64,000 bases of DNA from an uncultured Alistipes sp. (GTDB taxonomy: Bacteria; Bacteroidota; Bacteroidia; Bacteroidales; Rikenellaceae), in contig CALUNH010000009.1 of assembly GCA_944321965.1 (NCBI GenBank), positions 1 through 64,000 on the forward strand. The letters are read 5' to 3'. The notes under the pieces were generated by a model, which was not told the DNA's origin, did no database searches, and was given only the letters and a program-made list of their open reading frames with translations. The position numbers were made by a program, and so were the translations under genes. Below are positions 40,574 through 49,763 of the stretch, piece by piece (the first letter of the stretch is position 1; every line of letters starts with the position of its first letter).

Positions 40574-42944
40574 GAGTATTGGTGAATTCATGGGTGTAGT
40601 GTCCCTTGTCGTCGTTCATGTAGAGCCGCAGGTCGGCGTACCAGCGATCGAGGTCATTTCCGTCGCACAGTTCGTTGGGATATTTGAAGGAGGGATCCCA
40701 TTGGCTCGGCGTCGAGGGCTGTACGTACCAATAACTGTAAGCCGTTGAGGCGTTGGGGCGCTTGTCGTTCGAATCCATGCGGCCATAGGGCTGTGCTTCG
40801 CCGTCGATGATGAATTTGAACTTGTAACGCTCTTCGATACCCCAGCCGGCTGTTGCCAGTTCGATATTCAGGTCGTAGACGGCCCATATGCCCTTGCCTT
40901 CATAGGTCATTTCGGTTTCGGCCTGGGTGAAGCAGAAGAAGTGCGACACCTTGTCTACCGAGGCTATGTAGGCATTGCCCGAAGCGATGTTGAAGCGGAT
41001 GCGGTAAATCCCGGTCTCGGCGATGGGAGCCTCGGCTTCGTCGGTCGATTCGATCTGCTTGACCTGTGAACCGTCTGCCGAGAGGGTGTAGAGGGCGTCG
41101 CTGAACTGCGAGCGGAAGTAGAACTTGCTGCCGCCCTCGATACGGGTGAAGATTTCGTATTTATAATCCTCGTTCTTGAATTTATCCACCTCTCCCGAAT
41201 TGCCGATCTGCGTGTTGTAGGAGTCTGCCGTGATGTAGGACATCTTCTGCCCGGCCTCGGTGCCCGTACCGTCGATGTAGAGCGCATCGCCGTCGGCAAA
41301 ACTCTTCACCTCGACCGGGTTGACGAATTCATGGGTGTAGTGCCCCTTGTCGGCATTCATGTAGAGGTTGACGTCGGCGGCCCACTTCCCGAGGTTCGTT
41401 TCGTCGTAGAGCCAGGCCGGATATTTGAATACCCAGTGGTCCCATCCCGTGTAGGAGAGTTGCAGGTGCCAGTAGGAGGCGTCTTCGCTCTGTCCCGGGC
41501 GGTCGTTGGTCACGAGGCCCTCGTTGTTCTTCGAAAGGCCTTGTACCGACTCGATGCCTTCGAGTTTCATGACGAAACGGTAGCGGTCCTCCTTGTAGGA
41601 CCCCATGTCGCGGAATACGACGTGGTAGGAGGGCAGCGTCCACCGTCCCTTGCCGGCGTAGTTCAGCGTAGCATCGGTGTAGCTGTTATCTCCGTAGTTA
41701 CCCCAGGCAAAGCGGAGGTTGATGTATTCGACCTTGCGGATGTCGATCTTCTTGTTGTTTGTCCCGTCGGCCTTGAAGCGGATGCGGTAGATGGCCGTCT
41801 CGTCGACCGTGGTGTAGGACTCCGCTTCGCTTTCGGTCTCGACAAATCCGTCGGCCGAGGTAGCCTTGAAGAAGTGGATCTTCTCGTTGTCGTCGCTCAG
41901 GGTGTAGAATCCGTACTTCTCACCGGCTTCCAGACGGGTGAAGATTTCGTAGTAGGGGAAGTCTTTCCAATTCTGCCCTACCTTTTCCAGACGGTCGTGC
42001 CAGCTGTCGTTGTCGGTCCTGTAATATCCGTCGTTGATGAAGGTGGCCTTTTGTCCGTCCTCGCTCGATTCGGGGATGCTGATGTAGAGCGTGTCGCCCT
42101 CGGCAAAGGCACCGATCTTCTTCTGCGGGATGATCGAGAAGGTGCGGATCTCCTCGGAGATCATCTCGTTCTGGTCGATCTTGGCGTAGACGGCCCACTG
42201 CAGGTAATAGGGGTCCTCGGTGGCTGCGGCCTCCGAAGCGTTGTAGAGTTCGGCGAGCTGCTCCCGGGTTACGGTGGCCTGTGTGGCGGCTGCGGCCTCG
42301 GAGGCGGGGTTCACGTCGATGCTCAGCAGCGGCTCCGAGAAGTCCGCATCGGCCTGATCGATGACCAGCGTGTAGGAGATCAGCTTGTCGTCACCGAGCC
42401 ATACGGGCTTCGACCACGAGAAGTCGACATCCGCGGTCAGCTCCTTCAGGTTGAGGACCACATCCTTTTCGGGAGCGATAAGGGTCTCGACGACAACCTC
42501 CGCACGGGTTGTGAGTGTCAGGGTGCGGGTTTCGGTCGAGGGTGTGCGCCCGGTATCCGTGAGGGTGTAGACTTTCCAGTCGAGGACGGCCGTCTCACCG
42601 GCCTCGTCGACATTGTCGTCGAAGAGGGTCTGGAGCTCCTCCAGCTGGAGGGTATATGCGTTTTCCGCGGTTTCGAAGCTCGCCACGGGAGCCGAGAAGT
42701 TGCCTCCGCTCTTGTCGAAGGCGAGTTCGTAGGTTACGTTTCCTGCCGCCGGCTGCCATTCGAAGCGAAGCCCCTCGAATTCGGCGGGATCCAGCAGCAG
42801 CATACTGACGCTCAGGCCGTTTTTCGGTGTTTCCAGCTTTTGAACGTTGGCCGGACCGGCTTCCGAGTCGGATTTGTCCGACGAGCAGGAAGCGAGCATC
42901 GCAGTCGCTGCAAACAGATATAAGAGTTTTTTGTAAAGTCTCAT
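40566..42944 (-). CDS. SusE/SusF-like outer-membrane glycan-binding lipoprotein with duplicated C-terminal module
   Basis: 792 aa. Lipoprotein signal with cysteine at 20 (LASCSSDKSD). Two N-terminal SusE-type Ig-like domains (about 34-150, 155-275) carry 'YELAFDKSGGNFSAP' and 'YTLVIDQADADFSEP'. Then come two homologous modules (about 277-540 and 545-792), each starting 'FAEGDTLYI'/'FADGDALYI' and ending 'LYMN-DKGHYTHEF'. The DNA coding for the module ends is also nearly identical (40583-40625 and 41323-41365). By analogy with SusE/SusF it binds the target glycan at the surface without hydrolysing it. Acidic residues after the cysteine fit a surface-export signal. It lies 58 bases after GH125. 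Confidence 0.85.
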   Translation of the reverse strand: MRLYKKLLYLFAATAMLASCSSDKSDSEAGPANVQKLETPKNGLSVSMLLLDPAEFEGLRFEWQPAAGNVTYELAFDKSGGNFSAPVASFETAENAYTLQLEELQTLFDDNVDEAGETAVLDWKVYTLTDTGRTPSTETRTLTLTTRAEVVVETLIAPEKDVVLNLKELTADVDFSWSKPVWLGDDKLISYTLVIDQADADFSEPLLSIDVNPASEAAAATQATVTREQLAELYNASEAAATEDPYYLQWAVYAKIDQNEMISEEIRTFSIIPQKKIGAFAEGDTLYISIPESSEDGQKATFINDGYYRTDNDSWHDRLEKVGQNWKDFPYYEIFTRLEAGEKYGFYTLSDDNEKIHFFKATSADGFVETESEAESYTTVDETAIYRIRFKADGTNNKKIDIRKVEYINLRFAWGNYGDNSYTDATLNYAGKGRWTLPSYHVVFRDMGSYKEDRYRFVMKLEGIESVQGLSKNNEGLVTNDRPGQSEDASYWHLQLSYTGWDHWVFKYPAWLYDETNLGKWAADVNLYMNADKGHYTHEFVNPVEVKSFADGDALYIDGTGTEAGQKMSYITADSYNTQIGNSGEVDKFKNEDYKYEIFTRIEGGSKFYFRSQFSDALYTLSADGSQVKQIESTDEAEAPIAETGIYRIRFNIASGNAYIASVDKVSHFFCFTQAETEMTYEGKGIWAVYDLNIELATAGWGIEERYKFKFIIDGEAQPYGRMDSNDKRPNASTAYSYWYVQPSTPSQWDPSFKYPNELCDGNDLDRWYADLRLYMNDDKGHYTHEFTNTHE

Positions 42945-43002
42945 AGACAGGGTTTGTTGATAGGTTGTTTTCAGAAATTCGGTTTTTGCGGTTCGGGGAC
43001 TG

Positions 43003-44421
43003 CTATTCCACGGTGATGGAGTTGAGCAGGTCGAGTTTTCCGTCGTGGATGAGTTTGAGGATCAACTCTCCGAAGAGGGTGTTCTGCCAGGCGAACCAGG
43101 CGCGGGTAAACTTCTGCGGGTTGTCCTTGTGGAAGGACTCGTGCATGAATCCGGTTCCGGCATCGGTGGTCATGAGCATCTCGATGCATGTCTTGATTTC
43201 GGCATCGTCGGTCGACGTGAAGGCCTTCATCATGATGCTCATGGGCCAGATCATGTCGTAGCCGATGTGCGGGCCGCCGATTCCCTCGCCGGCGGTTCCG
43301 CGGAAGAAGTAGGGGTTGGCCTCGCTCCAGACGAACCGGCGGGTATTTTCATAAATGGGGTCCGTGCGCTCGACATCGCCCAGGTAGGGCATGGCCAGCA
43401 GGCTCGGGACGTTGGCGTCGTCCATCAGGAATCGGTTCCCGAAGCCGTCGACTTCGAAGGCGTAGATCTTGCCGAACTGCGGGTGCTCGACGACGGCGTA
43501 CTTTTTCAGGGCCGCCTCCACCTCGTCGGCCAGCGTAAGACACTCCCTGGCGAGAGCCTTTTCGCCGTTGACCTTGCGGAGGATCTCCGCGGCCTTGCGC
43601 AGCGAGCTTACGGCGAAGAAGTTCGACGGGACGAGGAAATCGAAGGTCGTGGCGTCGTCCGAGGGCCGGAACGAGGAGACGATCAGCCCTACGGGGTTGA
43701 CCGGATTGCCCCATCCGTCGCAGCACTTCGTGTCCAGCTGGCGGTCGGTGGTCCGGCGGAAGTAGTAGGGTCCGAGGTTCTCCTTGCGCTGTTGGGTGCG
43801 GAACGTCGTGAGGATGTTCCGCACGGCTTTGATCCAGACCTCGCCGAAAACGGATTCATCGCCCGTTGTTTTCCAGTAATGGTAGGCCAGCCGGATGGGG
43901 TAGCAGTGGGAGTCGATCTCCCACTTGCGCTCGTGCACTTCGGGATGGATCGGGGTTCCGGTCCGGTCCGAAGCCCAGTGGCTGCCCGTTGCGCCGTCGT
44001 TGAAGGCGTTGGCGTAGGGGTCCGTGTTGATGAGTTTGAACTGCCGGACGATGACCCCTGCAACCATGTTGCGGAGGTGTTCGTCGCGGGGAGTCAGCTG
44101 CACGTAGGGCCAGACCTGGGCGCCGGAGTCGCGGAGCCACATGGCATGGATGTCGCCCGTATAGACGAACGTGTCGTAGAGACCGTCCTCGCCCTTGTCC
44201 TTGAAATGGACGGTGGTGTCGAGCGTGTTCGGGAAGCAGTTGCCGAACATCCAGGCCAGTTTTGCGTTGGTAAGCATCCCCTGGACCTCGGCGATGGTCT
44301 GCTCGACGGCCTCGGAGACGAACAGCCGGTCCTGCGGCGCGGGGCGCTGCGACTCATGGTTCTGAGCCGCGAGCACTCCGACGCCCAGCAGGGCGGAAAG
44401 GGATAACAGCAATCTCTTCAT
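43003..44421 (-). CDS. Glycoside hydrolase family 125 exo-alpha-1,6-mannosidase
   Basis: 472 aa, full length for GH125. The signal peptide ends VLAAQ without a lipobox, so it is probably periplasmic. Family hallmarks: TGDIHAMWLRDSGAQVWPY (near 89-107), the VAGVIVRQF/DPYANAFND run, HERKWEIDSHCYPIRLAYHYW, and WSEANPYFFRG with GEGIGGPHIGYDMIWPMSI. Known members are metal-independent, inverting exo-alpha-1,6-mannosidases. With the GH76 enzyme in the same operon it would release mannose from alpha-1,6-mannan oligosaccharides after import. It starts 8 bases after the second SusE-like gene. Confidence 0.92.
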   Translation of the reverse strand: MKRLLLSLSALLGVGVLAAQNHESQRPAPQDRLFVSEAVEQTIAEVQGMLTNAKLAWMFGNCFPNTLDTTVHFKDKGEDGLYDTFVYTGDIHAMWLRDSGAQVWPYVQLTPRDEHLRNMVAGVIVRQFKLINTDPYANAFNDGATGSHWASDRTGTPIHPEVHERKWEIDSHCYPIRLAYHYWKTTGDESVFGEVWIKAVRNILTTFRTQQRKENLGPYYFRRTTDRQLDTKCCDGWGNPVNPVGLIVSSFRPSDDATTFDFLVPSNFFAVSSLRKAAEILRKVNGEKALARECLTLADEVEAALKKYAVVEHPQFGKIYAFEVDGFGNRFLMDDANVPSLLAMPYLGDVERTDPIYENTRRFVWSEANPYFFRGTAGEGIGGPHIGYDMIWPMSIMMKAFTSTDDAEIKTCIEMLMTTDAGTGFMHESFHKDNPQKFTRAWFAWQNTLFGELILKLIHDGKLDLLNSITVE

Positions 44422-44429
44422 CGCATCGC

Positions 44430-45611
44430 CTATTTGTCTTTGAACGAGCGTTCGTGGTAGTAGTCGGCCTTGTCCGTGTTGTTCATGTGCACGCGGAACG
44501 TGGCGAGCTTGTCGGCACCCTCATTTATGTTCTCTCGGGTCTTCCAGGTGTGGGCCCACTCGTCGGTGAGCGAACTGTGCGTGAAGCGGTAGATGTTGTA
44601 GAACTTGGGATCGGCCTCGGGGGTTGCGTTGTTGCGGCAGTCGTCGTCCCAGAACGACCAGCGCTCGACGCTTCCGTCGTCGTAGGTTGCGAGGAAGTAG
44701 TAGCGGGTGTCCGTTGCGCTGCCGTTGGTGACTACCCAGGCGTAGTCGACAATCTCCCAGACGCCGTTGCCCGTATAGGTCATCTCCTCCTGGCTTGCGC
44801 CTCCGAACCAGGGGTGGTTCCAGAACTCGACCGTTTCGATGCGCTTCATCGACCACTTCATGGTGTTGAAGTTGATGTAAATCCAGTAGACTCCATCGGT
44901 CTCGACGCTGTTTTCGGTCGCTTCTTCGTAGGTGCAGCGGATGATTCCGCCCTCTTCGAGTGCATAGTAACGGTCGAAGTTGTCCTTGACGGTGAAGGTC
45001 CCCCCGGTCGTGAGTTTCGTGAAGCACTCCATGGCGCCCGACTCGCGGTCGGCGATGTGCTTGCCCTTGGTGGTCCCGACGGGGAGTGCGGCGTTGAACT
45101 TGCCTGCCGTCTCGCCCTCCGAGGCCGTTCCCCCGATCGCCAGGGTTACCGGCAGCGGGCTGACCGTGTTGGGCAGCGAGACGATGAGCGTGCGGGCATT
45201 CTGCCCGTCGGCGGCCTGTTCGGTCCCCTGAATCGAGCGGACCGTCCATTTTATGTCGAGGGTCTGTCCGGGAAGGCCTCCGCACAGGGTGGCGATGGTC
45301 GACAGGGTGCCAGTTTCAATCTCCAGCGAGGGCTCGAAACCGTTGGCGTCGCTCGTGGCCACATAGACCGGGTCGGAGAAGTCTCCCTCTTCGCTGTCGA
45401 AGAGGACCTGGTAGACGACATTGCCGGTGGTTGCGTTCTCCCACTCGAAGATGACGGAGAGTCCGGTCGTGATGTCGATTGCGTATTGGTCTTTGGGGAA
45501 GTACAACTGGGGTGCGGAGATTTCGGCACCGGTGTCCTTCTCGTCGGAATCGCAGGCTGCTGCGGTAACGGCGAGCACGGCTGTCAGGAAGAGATACAAT
45601 ATGCGTTTCAT
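44430..45611 (-). CDS. Second SusE-like glycan-binding lipoprotein
   Basis: 393 aa. Lipoprotein signal with cysteine at 20 followed by acidic residues (AACDSDEKD), a likely surface-export signal. One SusE Ig-like domain (about 30-150, 'YQVLFDSEEGDFSDP', 'LDIKWTVRS') precedes a C-terminal binding-type region (about 155-393, with 'GTFTVKDNFDRYYALEEGG' and 'EMTYTGNGVWEIVDY') similar in layout to the other SusE-like protein at 46893. It has no catalytic motifs. It lies between the GH76 and GH125 genes with gaps of 13 and 8 bases. Confidence 0.82.
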   Translation of the reverse strand: MKRILYLFLTAVLAVTAAACDSDEKDTGAEISAPQLYFPKDQYAIDITTGLSVIFEWENATTGNVVYQVLFDSEEGDFSDPVYVATSDANGFEPSLEIETGTLSTIATLCGGLPGQTLDIKWTVRSIQGTEQAADGQNARTLIVSLPNTVSPLPVTLAIGGTASEGETAGKFNAALPVGTTKGKHIADRESGAMECFTKLTTGGTFTVKDNFDRYYALEEGGIIRCTYEEATENSVETDGVYWIYINFNTMKWSMKRIETVEFWNHPWFGGASQEEMTYTGNGVWEIVDYAWVVTNGSATDTRYYFLATYDDGSVERWSFWDDDCRNNATPEADPKFYNIYRFTHSSLTDEWAHTWKTRENINEGADKLATFRVHMNNTDKADYYHERSFKDK

Positions 45612-45624
45612 GGTTCAAATCGGT

Positions 45625-46881
45625 TTATTGGTTCCTTTCAATGATCCACATGGATTCGATGGCCTGTGCGGCGCTCGAATAGGCACCGAGCGATCCTCCG
45701 GTTCCGGCTTCGCGGGCTTCGGTGCACTTGACGCCGAAGTAGGAGTCCTCCCAACCCAGCTGGGATTTGTCGATTCCGATGGTCCAGTAGTAGGAGGCGT
45801 GGCGCAGCACGTAGCGGGTCAGCTCCTTCCGGATGGTGGGATCCACGGCGTCGATATCCTTGTCGATGGCCATGCGTGCGGCCCAGTGGAAGAGTACGGC
45901 GTGGAAGATCGAGTTGTTCTCGTCGGTACCCTCGTCGCGCATGATCATTTCGTTTTCATAGGGTTGGTTCATTCTCGTCGAGGTCATCTGCCCGCGGGCT
46001 GCGGAGATCGCCTTCTTGATGTATCCGGTATTCCCGGTGAGTTTCCAGAGCAGGCGTCCGGCCTCCATGCAGGTACCCTGGGTGTAGCTCAGGGGCGTGC
46101 CGTCCAGCGTACCGTCGGCGTTCATGACATGGATGTTCTGGTCGAAACAGGTCTGCGACTCTTCGAGATAGCGGTTGTACTCCTCGCTGTTTCCGGCCTC
46201 TTTGGCATAGTTGGCCAGCATGGCCGAAGCGATGGCTCCGGGGCCGTTCGTACAGGTGTTTGCCCCCAGGTCGGTCATTTTCCAGGGCAGCCAGCCGTAT
46301 TCGTTCAGTGCGAAGCGGGGTCTTACGCACTCGTCCCAGGTCTGTTTGGCGGCGTTGTAGTAGGTCTCATCCCCGGTTGCGTCGTACATCTGCAGCAGGG
46401 CGATGGTGATCCAGAGCGTATCGTCCGTGAAGTCGTTTCCGAAACCCGACGCACCGCGATACGAGGCATTTCCCTCGTAGTTGTTGCCGCGCTTGTCGTA
46501 CCAGCGTTTGAAGTAGCTGCGGATGAGAGCGGCCTGGTCGGGGTCCGTGAGTTTGATACGGTTGTAGTAGTCGACCATTGCGGCCATGGCGTGAGCCTGC
46601 TGCCAGTAACAGTTGAAGTTGTTTTTCTGGTTGTTGTATTCGCTGTAGGAGAATACGCCGTCGGCGCCGTTCCGGTTTGAGCTGCAGTAGAAACGCTCGA
46701 TGAAGGCCGTCGATACGGAATCCGCAGCTTCGGTCCAGTCGATTTCATAGTCGGCGTATGAGTTGGCTTTCTGCTCGGTTTTCGGATTGGTGATGGACAT
46801 GTAGTCTTCCTCGCAGCCGACGGGGAGCAAGGCGAGCATGGAGAATACGAACAGGGTTCCCATGGATTTATAGAGTTTCAT
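45625..46881 (-). CDS. Glycoside hydrolase family 76 endo-alpha-1,6-mannanase, lipoprotein
   Basis: 418 aa. Lipoprotein signal with cysteine at 23 followed by EED, a likely surface-export signal. The (alpha/alpha)6 barrel carries the paired catalytic aspartates D153-D154 in NDFTDDTLWITIALL, plus CYWQQAHAMAAMVDYY, CTNGPGAIASAMLA and YTQGTCMEAGRLLW, all typical of GH76. Members cut the alpha-1,6-mannan backbone internally. At the surface it would generate oligosaccharides for the SusC/SusD importer. Operon position between two SusE-like genes, 11 and 13 bases apart. Confidence 0.93.
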   Translation of the reverse strand: MKLYKSMGTLFVFSMLALLPVGCEEDYMSITNPKTEQKANSYADYEIDWTEAADSVSTAFIERFYCSSNRNGADGVFSYSEYNNQKNNFNCYWQQAHAMAAMVDYYNRIKLTDPDQAALIRSYFKRWYDKRGNNYEGNASYRGASGFGNDFTDDTLWITIALLQMYDATGDETYYNAAKQTWDECVRPRFALNEYGWLPWKMTDLGANTCTNGPGAIASAMLANYAKEAGNSEEYNRYLEESQTCFDQNIHVMNADGTLDGTPLSYTQGTCMEAGRLLWKLTGNTGYIKKAISAARGQMTSTRMNQPYENEMIMRDEGTDENNSIFHAVLFHWAARMAIDKDIDAVDPTIRKELTRYVLRHASYYWTIGIDKSQLGWEDSYFGVKCTEAREAGTGGSLGAYSSAAQAIESMWIIERNQ

Positions 46882-46892
46882 AGTTTCAGGTT

Positions 46893-48056
46893 TTATTTGA
46901 ATTTATATTCGTGCCACCAGGTTCCGGCCGGGTTGTCTGCATTCAGATAGAGGTAGCAGTCGAATGCGCGGCCGCAATCTGCCGTGAGGAAGTTGTAGGT
47001 TTTGTCCCAGTCGACGTTTCCGATCGTCTCCTTGGTGTAGAAGTTCACCTTGAGGTAGTCGGTCGTATAGTCTGATCCGAGTGAACTTTGGGTTCCGAGG
47101 TAGAGCATGGATCCGTCGCCGAGGGTGGCATTGAACCGGTGGCGCGTATCGTTTGCCGAGTTGTCGGAGATGGTGTTCTCGTAGTCGGCGAGCAGCCAGA
47201 CACCTTTGCCCTGGTATTCCATGGTCCGTTTGACGGTCGACATCTGGTTGTCGGCCCATGCGGCGGCGTAGTATTCGATCTTGGAGATGGTGTTCGACTC
47301 CCAGGTCATCACGCCGAAATCGATCTTGATCCAGTAGATGGCCTCGGCCGCGAAACGGTTGTTGACGGGGGTTTCGGAGTCGGTCACCGTTCCGTCGTCG
47401 TTCAAGAGGTAGTAGCGTCCCAGGTCGTCGACGACGGTAAAGTCGCTGCCTCCCTTGATGCGGGTGAATCCCTCGAAGGTTCCCTCCGTAGCGGCCACGT
47501 TGTCGATTCCTGCCGAGACGGCCATGGCGATTCCGTTCTGGGGATCCTCGGTAGCCTCGCCCTGGAGCGTGATGCTTTGGGGCAGCGGCGACATGGAGTT
47601 CATGGTCGTGACGGAGAGCAGGCGCGATTCGGTGTAGATGCTTCCGTTGATTCCTTTCGATGCGCGGACGGTCCAGCGGATGTTTCCGGACGCCCGGGTT
47701 CCGATACCTGCGGCCCGGGCCACGGTGTTGAGGTCCTTGGCCGAGACGCTCAGATAGGTCTGCGAACCGGTGAGCTGGCTGGTCATGGCGGCGAGGGGCT
47801 GGGAGAAGTCTCCGTTTTCGCGGTCGAAGAGGAGTTCGTAGGATACGAATCCGTTGTCTACGGCGATCGAGGGGCTCCATTCGAAGCGCACGTCGCTGCC
47901 CAGGGAGAGGTCTACGCTCTTGCCTTCGGCGGGAAGATAGAGCGTGTTCCCGGTCTGGATGTTGTAGTTGATCTCATTGCCCTCGTCCGAACATCCGGAG
48001 ACGAACGGCGTGGCCGCGAGGGCCAGGATCGTGATATTTTTAAACAGGATATTCAT
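46893..48056 (-). CDS. SusE-like outer-membrane glycan-binding lipoprotein
   Basis: 387 aa. Lipoprotein signal with cysteine at 22 (VSGCSDEGNE; acidic residues follow, suggesting surface export). A SusE-type Ig domain (about 35-155: 'YELLFDRENGDFSQP', 'IRWTVRASKG') is followed by a C-terminal region with 'GGSDFTVVDDLGRYYLLNDDG' and 'TMEYQGKGVWLLADY', homologous in layout to the second SusE-like protein. It likely binds the PUL's target glycan. It lies in the canonical position directly after susD (35-base gap). Confidence 0.85.
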   Translation of the reverse strand: MNILFKNITILALAATPFVSGCSDEGNEINYNIQTGNTLYLPAEGKSVDLSLGSDVRFEWSPSIAVDNGFVSYELLFDRENGDFSQPLAAMTSQLTGSQTYLSVSAKDLNTVARAAGIGTRASGNIRWTVRASKGINGSIYTESRLLSVTTMNSMSPLPQSITLQGEATEDPQNGIAMAVSAGIDNVAATEGTFEGFTRIKGGSDFTVVDDLGRYYLLNDDGTVTDSETPVNNRFAAEAIYWIKIDFGVMTWESNTISKIEYYAAAWADNQMSTVKRTMEYQGKGVWLLADYENTISDNSANDTRHRFNATLGDGSMLYLGTQSSLGSDYTTDYLKVNFYTKETIGNVDWDKTYNFLTADCGRAFDCYLYLNADNPAGTWWHEYKFK

Positions 48057-48091
48057 AATTTCAGGTCATTTATGTTATTCCGGGTCGGGGT

Positions 48092-49750
48092 CTACCATCC
48101 GGGGTTCTGCGTGAGGTTGTGGTTGATGTCGCGTTCGCTCTGGGGGATGGGGAACCAGTATTTCATGTTGTAGGGAGCCGGGCACTGGATGTTGCTTCCG
48201 TCGTCGAGGAAGGGTGCGCCCGTTGCCTGGGAGGTCAGATAGACGCCTCCGGTGTTCTTGAGCGAGGAGTTTTCCATCAGGGCCCAGCGGCGGATGTCGA
48301 AGCAGCGGCGGCCTTCGAGCGCGAGTTCCGCGCGGCGTTCGTCGCGGATGGTCTGACGCAGGTTGTCGCTTTCGCCGGGATATGCGCAGTAGGCCTGGTC
48401 GAATCCGGCGCGTTCGCGCAGCGGGCGGATCGTGGCGTCCCAGATTTCGGACGACATCTGGCCGGTTTCGTACATCGACTCGGCGTACATGAGCAGCACG
48501 TCGGCGTAACGGATCTCCATGAGGGACTTGTACGAGCCGCCGCCGGAACCGACCGTATTGGCCACGTAGTTCTTGATGTTGTAGTATCCGGTGAGCGTGC
48601 GGTCCTGTGACCCGTTGTAGGAATCGGTCAGGTTGGGGTCGCTCTCTTTGGCTTTGTCCTCGTCGTCGGGGTTTGTCCAGCAGGTGTAGGTACCCTTTCC
48701 GACGCCCTCCGAACCGATGATCTTGCAGGCCTTGGCCTCGGGGATCTCGATCGTGCAGCCGTTGTAGGCGATGGTTGCGTAGAAACGCAGGTCACGGTCG
48801 TCGTAGTCGGTGTCCTCGGCTATCGATCCGTCGGTCTTGCGGAAGCAGTCGACGAGCTCCTGCGTGGGGGAGAAGGCGACGATTGCGCCCGAACCGATCG
48901 ACTGGGGAATGCGGGTTCCGGTGGCCCAGCTGCGCTTGATGTTCTCCACGCCGCCCTCGTAGGCGAATTCGAGGGTCATGATCGACTCCGGACCGTAGTG
49001 TCCGTTGACGAAGAGGTCGGCATAGTTCGATGCAAGGGCATAGGTCCCGTATTCGGTGCTGTTGATGAGTTTGGCACACTCGCGGGCGCAGTTCTCGAAG
49101 TCGTTGTCCAGGAGATATGCGCGGGCGTTGAGGGCTACGGCCGTACCGCAGGTGACACGTCCGTTCTCATCGGCGGGGATTTCGGTATTCTTGGGCAGGA
49201 TGTGCGAAACCTCCTCCAGTTCGGCGTGGATGAAAGCCTTGATCTGGTCGGCGCTCGTCCTCGACATGGATTTCGATTCGGGGAGCGTGGGGTTGGTCGT
49301 GAAGAAGGGCACATCGCCGAACCAGGTGGTCAGCCGCAGGTAGGTGAAGGCTCTCAGGAGCCGCAGTTCGGCCACGAGGCGGTTTTTGACGTTTTCGTCG
49401 ATATTCATGCGGTCCTGGCTGTCCAGGGCGGTATGGATCGTGCGGAGCTCCTGGTAGCACTGTTTCCATTCGTCGGAGAAACGTCCGCCGCTCGTGGTTG
49501 CGAGTCCCGTGACCGTATTGGTCGAGTTCGAGGAGTGGCGGCTTCCGTAGACGTCATCGGAGAGGATGTTGTTGCCGAAGTACATGTCGGCGTTCCAGTA
49601 CTGGTTGTATCCGAGGTAGAGCGCAGCCATGCAGTTGTCCTCGTAATTCCAGAAGTTTTCGTCGGTATACGAGTTGGTGGGATACTGTTCGATGCCTACG
49701 CAACCGACCAGTCCGGCCATCAGGAATGCGAATATGGTGTGTTTTTTCAT
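48092..49750 (-). CDS. susD: SusD/RagB-family glycan-binding lipoprotein
   Basis: 552 aa. Lipoprotein signal with cysteine at 17 (LVGCVGIEQYPTNSYTDENFW). The SusD TPR-like helices are visible ('CMAALYLGYNQYWNADMYF', 'NRLVAELRLLRAFTYLRLTTWFGDVPF', then 'YADVLLMYAESMYETGQ'). The family end 'RRCFDIRRWALM...YWFPIPQSERDINHNLTQNPGW' is intact. It forms the lid of the SusC transporter, capturing oligosaccharides at the surface. It is 13 bases after susC. Confidence 0.95.
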   Translation of the reverse strand: MKKHTIFAFLMAGLVGCVGIEQYPTNSYTDENFWNYEDNCMAALYLGYNQYWNADMYFGNNILSDDVYGSRHSSNSTNTVTGLATTSGGRFSDEWKQCYQELRTIHTALDSQDRMNIDENVKNRLVAELRLLRAFTYLRLTTWFGDVPFFTTNPTLPESKSMSRTSADQIKAFIHAELEEVSHILPKNTEIPADENGRVTCGTAVALNARAYLLDNDFENCARECAKLINSTEYGTYALASNYADLFVNGHYGPESIMTLEFAYEGGVENIKRSWATGTRIPQSIGSGAIVAFSPTQELVDCFRKTDGSIAEDTDYDDRDLRFYATIAYNGCTIEIPEAKACKIIGSEGVGKGTYTCWTNPDDEDKAKESDPNLTDSYNGSQDRTLTGYYNIKNYVANTVGSGGGSYKSLMEIRYADVLLMYAESMYETGQMSSEIWDATIRPLRERAGFDQAYCAYPGESDNLRQTIRDERRAELALEGRRCFDIRRWALMENSSLKNTGGVYLTSQATGAPFLDDGSNIQCPAPYNMKYWFPIPQSERDINHNLTQNPGW

Positions 49751-49763
49751 GGAAGTGTTGTTT

